Shown: positions 10,801 to 22,800 of the stretch, piece after piece
Numbering within the stretch: position 1 is the stretch's first letter
Layout of the letters: each line of letters starts with the position of its first letter
DNA from: Actinoplanes sp. N902-109
GTDB lineage: Bacteria > Actinomycetota > Actinomycetes > Mycobacteriales > Micromonosporaceae
Assembly: GCF_000389965.1 (NCBI RefSeq)
Contig: NC_021191.1
Location: 2,667,501-2,731,500, forward strand
DNA length: 64,000 nt
Reading direction: 5' to 3'
The notes under the pieces: model-generated
What the model was told of the DNA's origin: nothing
Databases searched by the model: none
Seen by the model: the letters and a program-made list of their open reading frames with translations, nothing else
Translations under genes and position numbers: made by a program

Positions 10801-13800
10801 GGGTTGGTGATGTCGCAGTGGTGGATGGTGGTGTTGTTGGTGGGGGTGAGTTGGGTGTTGCGGGTGGCGAGGTGGAGGTGGGCGTGGGGGTGGGTGGTGC
10901 GGAGGTGGTCGATGGTGTGGGTGGCGAGGGTGCCGGAGGCGCCGGTGATGAGGATGTTGTTGCCGAGGTCCGGCTCGTTGTCGGTGGTGGTGGTGAGTGT
11001 TTGTAGGTGTGCGGTGTAGGTGGTGTTGTTGCGGATGGCTGTGGCGGGTGCGGTGGTGTAGTGGTGGGGGTTGTTGGTGTCGATGAGGTGGATGGGTAGG
11101 TCGGGGTGTTCGGCTTGGGTTGTTTGGATGAGGGCCCAGATGGGTGCTTGGTTGAGGTTGATCGGTTCGTCAACGTTGATGGTGACGGCGTGGTGGGTGC
11201 GTACGATCAGCGTGCCGGTGGGGTTGGTGAGGTAGTTCTGTACGGCGTTGAGGACGTGGGTTAGTTGGGCGTGGACGGCTTCGGGTACGTCGAGTTCGTC
11301 GGTGGTCAGTGGTTCGATGACGATGGCGTCCGCGGGCAGGGGTAGCAGGTCGACGTCGGCGCGACGCCACACCAGCTCCCGCAAAGGCTGTGTGAGCGTG
11401 GTGGTGGTGCGAAGCTGGTCCAGGTCGACCGCCCGCAGGGCCAGCGCCGCCACGGTGAGCACCGGGTTACCCGCCGGGTCGGCCGCCACGACGGCGACCG
11501 TGTCGGTGCCGGTGCGCGTCACCCGCACCCGCAGCGCCGTGGCCCCCGTCGCCTGCAGTTCCACCGCCGACCAGGAGAACGGAAGCATCGCCTGATCACT
11601 GCGGCTCAGCACCATCGCATGCAGCGCAGCGTCGAACAACGCCGGATGGATGTCGTACCCGGCCGGGACCGCGGTAGCCGGCAACTGAACCTCGGCGTAG
11701 ACGTCGTCACCGTCCCGCCACATCGCCGTCAACCCCTGGAACGCCGGCCCGTAGTCGTACCCCCGTGCGGCAAGGTCCTCGTAGGCGCCCCGCACGTCGA
11801 TGGCGGTGCCTGCCGGTGGCCAAGCTCCCACGGTCGCCGCTGTCCTGGCCGACGTGGCCGGAGCGATCGCCGTGGCCCCGGCCGTCGTCAGCGTGCCGGT
11901 GGCATGGCAGACCCACGGGTCGTCACCGGTCCGCGAGTGCATGCGAACCGAATGTCTCCCATCGGCGTCCGCACCCTCGACGGAGACCTGCACCTCGACC
12001 GCACCCGCCCCGTCAAGGATCAGGGGCGCCTGCAGCGTCAGTTCCTCCAGCTGCCCGCACCCGGCGATGTCACCGGCATGCAGCACCAACTCGACAAACG
12101 CCGTGCCCGGCAGCAAAACCGTGCCGGCAACAGCATGGTCGGTCAGCCACGCCATGGTGGCCGGGCTCAGCTCGCCGGTGACCAGAAGACCGCCGTCCGC
12201 GGTGGGCACCGCCGTCGTCAGCACCGGATGATCGATCGCCTGGACCCCGGCTGTGCCGCCGCGCCGGGCAAGCCAGTACCGCTCATGCTGGAACGGATAG
12301 GTCGGCAGGCCCTCGACATGCCCGCTCGGTTGTTCCCAGTTGACGGTGATTCCTCGGGTGTGGCAGGTGGCGAGGTTGGTGAGGAATTGGGTGGTGTCGT
12401 GGTGTTCGCGGCGCAGTGTTCCGGTCGCCAATGGCACCTGGTTGTCGTCCAGGGCGTTGGTGAGGACCGGGTGGGGTGAGCATTCGATGAAGGTGGTGTG
12501 CCCGTCCTGCAGAGCGTGTTGGACGGCTTGGTGGAACTGCACCGTGTTGCGCAGGTTGTCGTACCAGTACGTGGCGGTGAGCTGATCGCCGTCAATACGT
12601 GCACCGGTCAACGTTGAGTACATCAACGTTGACGTGTCGGCCGGTTCGATCTCGGCGAGTGCATGGAGTAGCTGCTCTTTGATGGGTTCGACGTAAGGGG
12701 AGTGGCTGGCGTAGTCAACCTTGATCCGCCGCCCCTGATAACGCTCGGTGAGGGCGTCGATGGTGTCGGGTTCACCGGCTATCACGGTGCTGCTATCGCT
12801 GTTGACGACCGCGATGTGTGTACCCGGTGGTAGATCGATGGTGGTGGCGTCCAGGGGGAGGGAGGTCATGGCGCCTTGCCCGGCCAGGCCGGTCAATAGT
12901 TGGGCGCGGCGGGTGACGATTTCGGCGCCTTGTTGGAGGGTGAGGGCTCCGGCGATGTGGGCGGCGGCGATTTCGCCTTGGGAGTGGCCGATGACGGCGT
13001 CGGGGTGGATGTTGTGGTGTTGCCAGAGTCGGGCGAGGCTGGTCTGCACGGCGTAGAGGGCGGGTTGGATGACCTCGACGCCGTCGAGGGGTTGACCGGT
13101 GGTGAGCAGGTTGATGAGGTTCCAGCCGGTGAAGGGTTCCAGTGCGGCGGCGGCGTGGTGGAGGTGGTGGGCGAATACTGGTGAGGAGTGCAGGAGTTCG
13201 GTGGCCATGGCGGTGTATTGGCTGCCTTGGCCGGGGAACACGAATACGGTTTTGCCGGTTGGTTGGACGCTGCCGGTGATCAGGGTGGGGGCTTCTGTGT
13301 CGTTGGCCAGTGCGGTGAGTCCGTCAACCAGTTGAGCGTGGTCGGTCGCGATCACGGCTGCCCGGTGCTCGAAGGTCGCTCGTCCGACGGCCAGCGTGGC
13401 GGCTAGTTCCCCGAGACTGACGGGTGCGGCAGCGGACTGGTCGGTGTCCGCGCTTGCGGTGGCAGACAGGGTGGGCAGGGCGTCGCGCAGTCGTGCGGCG
13501 TAGGCGCGCAGGGCTTCCGGCGTTCGCGCCGAGAGCGGCACCACGACAGGCTCACCGGCGCTACCCGACGCCGCGGCCGTCGACGTGCCTGCAACCTCCT
13601 CGGCGCTGTTCGCCGCCACGGCCGTCGATGTGGGAGCGGGGCCCGCGTCTGCGCTCGGTGACGCGGCCGTCGAGCCGCCCGCGCTCGCCGGCGAAGCCTC
13701 CGGGATGTCGGCATTCGACGAGACCAGTGCCGGGGTGGGTGCTTCTTCGATGATGAGGTGGGCGTTGGTGCCGCTGATGCCGAACGAGGACACGCCCGCT

Positions 13801-16800
13801 CGCCGGGGCCGGTCGTCAATGCGTTGCCATGGCTGCTGTTCGGTCAACAAGCGGACTTGTCCGGCTGTCCAGTCAACGTGTGGTGATGGCTGCTCGGCGT
13901 GCAGGGTGCGCGGCAGCGTGTGGTGGCGCAGGGCTTCGACCATTTTGATGATGCCGCCTACGCCGGCGGCGGCTTGGGTGTGGCCGATGTTCGATTTGAG
14001 GGAGCCGAGCCAGAGTGGGTCGGTGCGCTGCTGGCCGTACACGTTGATCAGTGCTTGGGCTTCGATCGGGTCGCCAAGCGTGGTGCCGGTGCCGTGGGCT
14101 TCGACGGCATCGACATCGGCTGGGGAAAGCCCGGCGTTGGCCAGGGCTTGGCGGATGACACGCTCTTGGGACGGGCCGTTGGGTGCGGTGAGGCCGTTGG
14201 AGGCGCCGTCCTGGTTGATCGCCGATCCGCGGATGACCGCGAGCACGGGGTGGCCGTTGCGTTGCGCGTCCGAGAGGCGTTCCAGCAGCAGCAGGCCGAC
14301 GCCCTCGGACCAGGCAGCCCCGTCCGCGCCCGCCGAGAACGATTTGCAACGGCCGTCGGGGGCCAGTCCACGTTGCCGGCTGAACTCGATGAAGATCCCC
14401 GGGGTCGCCATGATGGCGGCGCCGCCGGCCAGGGCGAGGTCGCATTCGCCGGAGCGCAGTGCCTGCCCGGCGAGGTGGGTGGCGACCAGCGAGGACGAGC
14501 AGGCGGTGTCGACCGTGACCGCCGGGCCCTCGAAGCCGAACGTGTAGGACACCCGGCCGGAGGCGACGCTGCCCTGCTTGCCGGTTGTCAGGTGACCCTC
14601 GAGACCCTCGGGAAGCTTGCCCGCGCCGGTTGCGTAGTCGTGGTACATCAGGCCGGCGTACACACCCGTACGGCTGCCACGCAGCGTGCCCGGGTCGATG
14701 CCGGCGCGTTCCAGCGTTTCCCACGCGGTTTCCAGCAGAAGCCGCTGTTGCGGGTCGATGGCGAGGGCCTCGCGCGGGCTGATGCCGAAGAACGCGGGGT
14801 CGAAACCGTCGGCGTCGTACAGGAAACCGCCGTTCCGGACGTACGAGCGGCCCTCAGCGTCGGGGTCGGGGTCGTAGAGCCGGTCGAGATCCCAGCCGCG
14901 GTTGTCCGGGAACCCGCCGATCGCGTCGACGCCGTCGGCCACGAGCCGCCACAGCTGATCCGGGCTGTCGGCGCCGCCGGGGAAGCGGCAGCCCATCGCA
15001 ACGATGGCGATCGGTTCGTCGGCGGCTGCCGTGGCTACCGCAACCGGTGCCGGATCGTGGCCGGCCAGCAGGAATTCCGCCAGGAACCGCGGAGTCGGAT
15101 GGTCGAACACCAGCGTTGCGGGCAGGGGGTGACCGACCGCAGCCGCCAGCCTGTTACGGAACTCCACCGACGTCAGCGAGTCGAAACCCAGATCCTTGAA
15201 GGCCCGGTCGGCGTCCAGCACGGTGACATCGGCATGCCCCAGCACGGTTGCTGCTGTCGACTGTACGAGAGTCAACGCGGCCGCACGCCGTTCCGGCTCG
15301 CCAAGAGCGGACAGCCGCGCGCCCCACGACAATTCCGAGCCACCCGCGACCGTACGCCGGACGGGCACCCGCACCAGGCCCGTCAACATGGCCGGCAGGG
15401 TGCCTCCACGCGCGGCGGTCCGCAGCGCCGCCCGATCGAGCCGGGCCGGCACCACGGTGGCCCGGTCCACCGTCAGGGCCGCATCCAGCAGCCGCAGGCC
15501 TTGGTCCACGGGCATCGGTGCGATGCCACCACGCGCCATCCGCAACACGTCAACGGTGTCGAGATGTCCAGTCATCCCGCTCGTGGTGTCCCACAACCCC
15601 CACGCCGCCGACACGGCCGGTAGCCCGCTGTGCCGGCGATGGGCAGCCAACCCGTCGAGGAAACCGTTGGCTGCGGTGTAGTTCGCCTGTCCCGCGTTGC
15701 CGAGCGTTGCGGTGACCGACGAGAACAGCACGAAGGCCGACAGACCGGCATCCGCGGTCAACTCGTGCAGATGCCAGGCGGCATCAGCCTTGGGCGCCAG
15801 CACTGCGTCCATCCGGTGCGGGGTGAGCCGGTCCACCGTCGTGTCGTCGAGGACGCCGGCCGTGTGCACCACCGCGGTCAACGGATGTGCCGGATCAACA
15901 TGAGTCAACAGGCGGATCACGTCGTCGCGATCGGCCACATCACAGGCGACAATGGTGACCGTCACGCCGAGGGTGGTCAGTTCCTCCCGGAATTCCGCGG
16001 CACCGTCGGCTGCTGCGCCCCGGCGACCGGCCAGCAGCAGATGCCGTACGCCATGACGGGTGACGAGATGACGGGCGGTCAGCCGGGCGAGCGTGCCGGT
16101 TCCACCGGTGATCAGCACGGTGCCCGCCGGGTTCAGCACAAGCGGCTCGCCGCCGGGTTCGACCACGCGCAGCCGGGGCACCCTGATGGTGTTGCCGCGC
16201 ACTGCGATCTGCGGCTCCCCCTCCGGCAGAGCGGCCGGGACCTCGTCGTCACCACCGAGGTCGACGAGACGGATACGCCCCGGATGTTCGGCCTGGGCAG
16301 TCCGGATCAGCCCGTGCACGGCCGCAGCCGCCGGATCCACCGGGTCGCCGTCCGCCACCGCGACCGCGTTGCGCGTGACGACAGTCAGGACCTCGGCCTC
16401 TGCCCCGGTCTGGGTCAGCAGGTTCTGAACCGCATCGAGCACCTCGGCGAGCCACGTGTGGGCCCGGGCGGCGGGATCCTGGTCCACCGCGGGCAGCGTC
16501 AGGAAAGCCGCCGGGGCCGGTACGGTCTCGGACGATGCCGCGACCCACTCGATGGCGTACAGCGGTTCGGCTGCCGGGCCGAGACGGTCGCCGGGCACCG
16601 GCCGCAGTGTGAGCGCGTCAACGGTGATCACCGGCTCCCCGGTGGTGCCGGTGATATCGAGGGCCACGGTGTCCGCGCCGGTACGGGTGACCCGTACCCG
16701 AAGCACCGGTGCACCCGTCGCAGCGAGCGTGAGCCCGCTCCACGAGAAGGGCAGAACTGTGCCGGCATCATCGGGCACCGCGATGCCGACCACCGCGTGC

Positions 16801-19800
16801 AGGGCCGCGTCGAACAGCGCCGGATGTACGCCGAACCCGGCGGTGTCCACGTCGGCGGGGAGTTCCACCTCGGCCAGTACGTCCTCGCCGTCCCGCCAGG
16901 CCGACCGTAGCCCCTGGAAGACCGGTCCGTACCCATATCCACGTCCGAGCAACATGGCGTACAACTCGTCAACATCGACGGGCACCGCCCCGCCCGGTGG
17001 CCACTCCGCCGGCATGTCGGAACGAACACGACTCACGGCCGGCCCGCCGAGCGCCCCCGAGGCGTGCCGGGTCCAGTCGCCCCCGTCTTCGGTGTCCGGC
17101 CGGCTGTGCATCGTCACACCCCGGCGACCCGCCTCGTCGGCAGCACCCACCGTGACCTGGAGCACGACGCCGCCCGTGGCCGGCAACACCAGCGGGGCCT
17201 CGAGGGTCAGTTCGTCGATCCGGTCGAGCCCCAGCCGGTCAGCGGCGTACAGGGCAAGATCGGCGAACGCCGTCCCGGGCAGCAGCACCGTCTCGAAGAC
17301 AGCATGATCGGCGAGCCATGGCTGCGTGCGCAGCGAGATCCGGCCGGTGAGCACCAGCCCGTCATCGGCGGCCAGATCCGTCACCGTGTCCACCAGCGGA
17401 TGCGCCGAGGCGCCCGCACCGGTGACCGCGTCCCGCCGGGCAAGCCAGTACCGCTGCCGCTGGAAGGGGTAGGTCGGCAGGCCCTCGATGTGCCCGCTCG
17501 GTTGTTCCCAGTTGACGGTGATTCCTCGGGTGTGACAGGTGGCGAGGTTGGTGAGGAACTGGGTGGTGTCGTGGTGTTCGCGGCGCAGTGTTCCGGTCGC
17601 CAATGGCACGTGGTTGTCGTCGAGGGCGTTGGTGAGGACGGGGTGGGGTGAGCATTCGATGAAGGTGGTGTGCCCGTCGTGGAGGGCGTGTTGGACGGCT
17701 TGGTGGAACTGCACGGTGTTGCGCAGGTTGTCGTACCAGTACGTGGCGGTGAGCTGATTGCCGTCAACGGTTGATCCGGTCAACGTTGAGTACATCAACG
17801 TTGATGTGCTGGAGGGTTGGATGTGGGCGAGGACTTGCAGCAGGTCGTGCTGGATCGGTTCGACGTAAGGGGAGTGGCTGGCGTAGTCGACCTTGATCCG
17901 CCGCCCCTGGTAGCGCTCGGTGAGGGCGTCGATGGTGTCGGGTTCACCGGCCACGACGGTGCTGCCATCACTGTTGACGACAGCGATGTGGGTGCCGTCG
18001 GGTAGTTCGATGGTGTCGGCGGCCAGCGGTAGGGAGGTCATGGCGCCTTGCCCGGCCAGCCCGGTCAGCAGTTGGGCGCGGCGGGTGACGATTTCGGCGC
18101 CTTGGTGCAGGGTGAGGGCTCCGGCGATGTGGGCGGCGGCGATTTCGCCTTGGGAGTGCCCGATGACGGCGTCGGGGTGGATGCCGTGGTGTTGCCAGAG
18201 CCGGGCGAGGCTGGTCTGCACCGCATACAGGGCGGGTTGGATGACCTCCACGCCGTCCAGGGGCTGACCAGTGGTCAACAGGTCGATCAGGTTCCAGCCG
18301 GTGAAGGGCTCCAGGGCAGCCGAGGCGTTGTGCAGGTGGTGGGCGAATACTGGCGAGGAATGTAGGAGTTCGGTGGCCATGGCGGTGTATTGGCTGCCTT
18401 GGCCGGGGAACACGAATACGGTTTTGCCGGTCGGTTGGACGCTGCCGGTGATCAGGGTCGGGGTTTCCGCGTCGTTGGCCAGTGCGGTGAGTCCGTCAAC
18501 GAGTTGAGCGTGGTCGGTCACGATGACCGCTGCCCGGTGCTCGTGTGTGGCGCGGCCGGCAGCCAGGGTCGCGGCCAGCTGGCGCAAGCTGACCGGCTGA
18601 GCGTTGACCTGGTCGTCGGCGGGGGTACGGGCGTCGGCAACGGCCGGGTCGGTGGCCACGAGGGCGGGGAGGGCGTCGCGCAGCCGGGCGGCGTAGGCAC
18701 GCAGCGCTTCGGGCGTCCGCGCTGACAACGGCACCATGACGGGCTCCGAGACAGCTTCCGCAGGCGCAGCAGACGCGACCTCCCCAGCGCCGATGCCCGC
18801 AGCCGCAACCACCGCGGCATCAACACCCGACGCCGAATCGGCCGGACTCCCGTCCCCGGCCGGCGGGACCGCCGGTGTGGCAGTGTCCGCGGGGGTGATC
18901 GCCGGGGTAGGTGCTTCCTCGATGATGAGGTGGGCGTTGGTGCCGCTGATGCCGAACGAGGACACGCCCGCGCGGCGGGGCCGGTCGTCAACCTGTTGCC
19001 ATGGCTGTTGTTCGGTCAACAAGCGGACTTGTCCGGCTGTCCAGTCAACGTGTGGTGATGGCTGCTCGGCGTGCAGGGTGCGCGGCAGCGTGTGGTGGCG
19101 CAGGGCTTCGACCATTTTGATGATGCCGCCTACGCCGGCGGCGGCTTGGGTGTGGCCGATGTTCGATTTGAGGGAGCCGAGCCAGAGGGGGTCGGTGCGC
19201 TGCTGGCCGTACACGTTGATCAAGGCTTGGGCTTCGATCGGGTCGCCAAGCGTGGTGCCGGTGCCGTGGGCTTCAACGGCATCGACATCGGCCGGGGAAA
19301 GCCCGGCATTGGCCAACGCCTGGCGGATGACACGCTCCTGGGACGGGCCGTTGGGTGCGGTGAGGCCGTTGGAGGCGCCGTCCTGGTTGATCGCTGATCC
19401 GCGGATGACCGCGAGCACGGGGTGACCGTTGCGCTGCGCGTCCGAGAGACGTTCCAGCAACAGCAGGCCCACGCCCTCGGACCAGCCGGTGCCGTCGGCG
19501 TCGGCCGAGAAAGCCTTGCAACGCCCGTCCGGTGAGAGTCCGCGTTGCCGGCTGAACTCGATGAACATGCCCGGCGACGCCATGATGGCAGCGCCGCCGG
19601 CCAGGGCGAGGTCGCATTCGCCGGAGCGCAGTGCTTGCCCGGCGAGGTGGGCGGCGACCAGCGATGATGAGCAGGCGGTGTCCACCGTGACCGCCGGACC
19701 CTCGAAGCCAAACGTGTACGAGATGCGGCCCGATGCGACGCTGATGGTGCTGCCGGTGAGCAGGTAGCCGTCGAAGCCCTCGGCCGGGTCGTGCAGCTGC

Positions 19801-22800
19801 GGCCCGTAGTCCTGGGCCATGGCGCCGACGAAGACGCCCGTGCGGCTGCCGCGCAGGCTTTCCGGTGCCGTACCGCTGCGTTCCAGAGCCTCCCACGCCG
19901 TTTCCAGCAGGAGCCGCTGCTGCGGGTCCATGGCGGCGGCCTCGCGCGGGCTGATGCCGAAGAACGCGGGGTCGAAGGCGTCGGCGTCGTACAGGAAACC
20001 GCCGCGCCGGGTGTAGGACTTGCCGGTCTTGCCCGGTTCGGGGGCGTACAGGCCGTCGACGTCCCAGCCCCGGTTGTCCGGGAAGTCGCCGATGCCGTCC
20101 ACCCCGTTGGCGACCAGGTCCCAGAGCCGCTCGGGCCGGTCGGCGCCACCGGGATAGCGGCAGGCCATCGCGACGACGGCGATCGGTTCGTCGGACGCGA
20201 CCGCGGTTCGCACCGGGCTGTCCGGGGCATCGGGGCGGCCGCCGAGCAACGCCACCAGGTGATCTGCGAGCTTGTCGGCCGTCGGGTGGTCGAACGTCAG
20301 GGTCGGCGACAACGTCGTACCGGTGCTCTCCTGCAACCGGTCGCGCAGCTCGACCGCGCTCATCGAGTCGAAGCCCAGGTCGCGGAAGGTACGGCCGGTG
20401 TCCACCGCGGTGGGTGTCACGTGACCCAGCACCACCGCCACCGTCGTACGGATCAGGTCCAGCAGCGCGTCCCGCCCAGCAAAGACAGCCGGATCAACCC
20501 CAGCCGGATCAACCCCAGCCGGATCAACCCCAGCCGGATCAACCCCAGCCGGATCAACCTCAGCGGAATCAACCCGAGCGGAATCAACCCCAGCCGAAGC
20601 AACCGCAGGCGAGGAAGCGACAGCCGAGGAAGCGACAGGCGAGGAGGAAGCAGCCGGGGAGGCGATCTGGTCGAGCCAGAAACGCTGCCGCTGGAAGGGA
20701 TACGTGGGCAGGGCAACCGACCCGAGCCGGCCCGGCCCGGTCGCCGCGGACCAGTCCACCGGCGCGCCGGTCACGTGCACCTGGCCCAGCGCGGCCAGCA
20801 GGGTCCGGTGCTCGTCGCGGCGCGGCCGCAGCACCGCCGCCACCGCTGCGGCCGGGGCGTCGGCCACCACGTCGCGGACCATCGGGCCGAGCACCGCGTC
20901 CGGGCCGAGTTCGAGATAGCGCGTCACACCCTCGGCGCGCAGCGCGGCCACCCCGTCGGCGAAGCGCACCGTGCCGCGGATGTGCCGTACCCAATAGTCA
21001 GCGGAACCCATCGCCTCGCCGGCCAGCTCGCCGGTCAGGTTGGACACCACCGGCATCCGAGGCGGTGCGTAGGTCAGTTGCTCGGCCACGGCCCGGAACT
21101 GGTCGAGGATCGGGTCCATGTGCGGGGAGTGGAAGGCGTGGCTGACCCGAAGCCGCCGGATCCGGTGCCCGCGGGCCCGCCACAGCTCGGCCACCTCGCT
21201 GACCGCGTCCGCGTCGCCGGAGAGCACCACCGATCCGGGTGCGTTGACCGCGGCGATGTCGGCCCGGCCCAGGTACGCCGCCAGCGACTCGCGGACCTGC
21301 TCCTCGGCGGCCTCGATCGCGATCATCGCGCCGCCGTCCCGGGCCTGCTGCATCAGCCGGCCCCGCGCCACCACCAGACGGCCCGCGTCCGGCAGGCTGA
21401 GCACCCCGGCCACGTGCGCGGCGGCCAGCTCGCCGATGGAGTGCCCGATGAGCACGTCGGGCCGTACCCCGTACGAAAGGACAAGCCGGAACAGCGCCAC
21501 CTCGAGGGCGAACAACGCGGGCTGGGTGAACTCGGTACGGTGCAACCGCTCGTCGGTGCCGAACATGAGCTCGCGCAGCGGCAACCCGAGCAGCGGGTCG
21601 AGCACGTCGCACACCTCGTCGAGGGCGGCGGCGAAGACCGGTTCCTCGCGGTACAGCTCGGCGCCCGCACCGGCTCGCTGGCTGCCCTGCCCGGTGAACA
21701 GCACCGCCGTACGGCCGTCGAGTGGCCGGCCGCGCACCACCCCGGCAGCGGGCCGGCCGGCGGCCAGGGCGGCCAGGGCGGCGGCCAGCTCCTCGCGGCC
21801 CGCGCCGACGACCACCGCACGCTCCTCGAACAGCGACCGGGTGGTGACCAGCGACCGCGCGACCGCGGCCGGCTCCGGGGCGCCGGCTCCGGTCAGCGTC
21901 TCCCGCAGGAGGGCGGCCTGGGCCTGCAGAGCGTCGTCCGTGCGGGCACTGAGCAGCAACGGCACGGCCGCCGCCGGCCGGTCACCGCCGGCCTGCTCAG
22001 GTGCGGCACCGCGCTGCGGCGCCGCGGCGAGCACGAGGTGGCAGTTGGTGCCGCCCATGCCGAACGAGCTGACCCCGGCCAGCGCCGGATCGTCGCCGGT
22101 GTCCCACGCGGTCGGCTCGGTGACCACGCGCAGCCGCAGCTCGTCCAGCGGGATCGCCGGGTTCGGGGTGGCGAAGTTGAGGCTGGCCGGGATGGTGCCG
22201 TGGTGCAGGGCCAGGGCGGTCTTGAGGAAGCCGACGATGCCCGCCGCGCCCTCCAGATGCCCGACGTTCGTCTTCGCCGAACCGACCAGCAGCGGCCGGT
22301 CGGCGGCCCGGCCGGCGCCGAGCACCCGGCCCAGCGCGCCCGCCTCGACCGGGTCGCCCACCCGGGTGCCGGTGCCGTGCAGCTCGATGTAGCGCACGGC
22401 CGCCGGGTCCACCCCGGCCTGCTGGTACGCCGCACGCAGCAGCCGTTCCTGGGCCGCGCCGTCCGGGACGGTCAGGGCGGCCGAGGCGCCGTCGTTGTTG
22501 ACCGCACCCGCCCGGATCACGCAGTAGACGGGGTCGCCGTCGGCCAGCGCACGCGACAACGGCTTGAGCACCACGGCCGCACCGCCCTCGCCCCGTACGT
22601 AGCCGTTGGCGCGCTCGTCGAACGTCCAGCAGCGCCCGTCGGGGGACAGCCCGCCGAACCGGGCCGCCACCGCGGTCGTCCCGGCGAGGATGTTCAGGTT
22701 GACCCCACCGGCGATGGCCGTCCCCGATTCGCCGCGCCACAGGCTCTCGGCGGCGAGGTGCACCGCCACCAGACCGGAGGACTGCGCCGCGTCCACCGCG

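Noticed and set aside
6960..11006. 1348-residue plus-strand frame
   Set aside because: Antisense shadow of modules 2 and 3; ends in the G/T-rich KR block as poly-Gly/Val.
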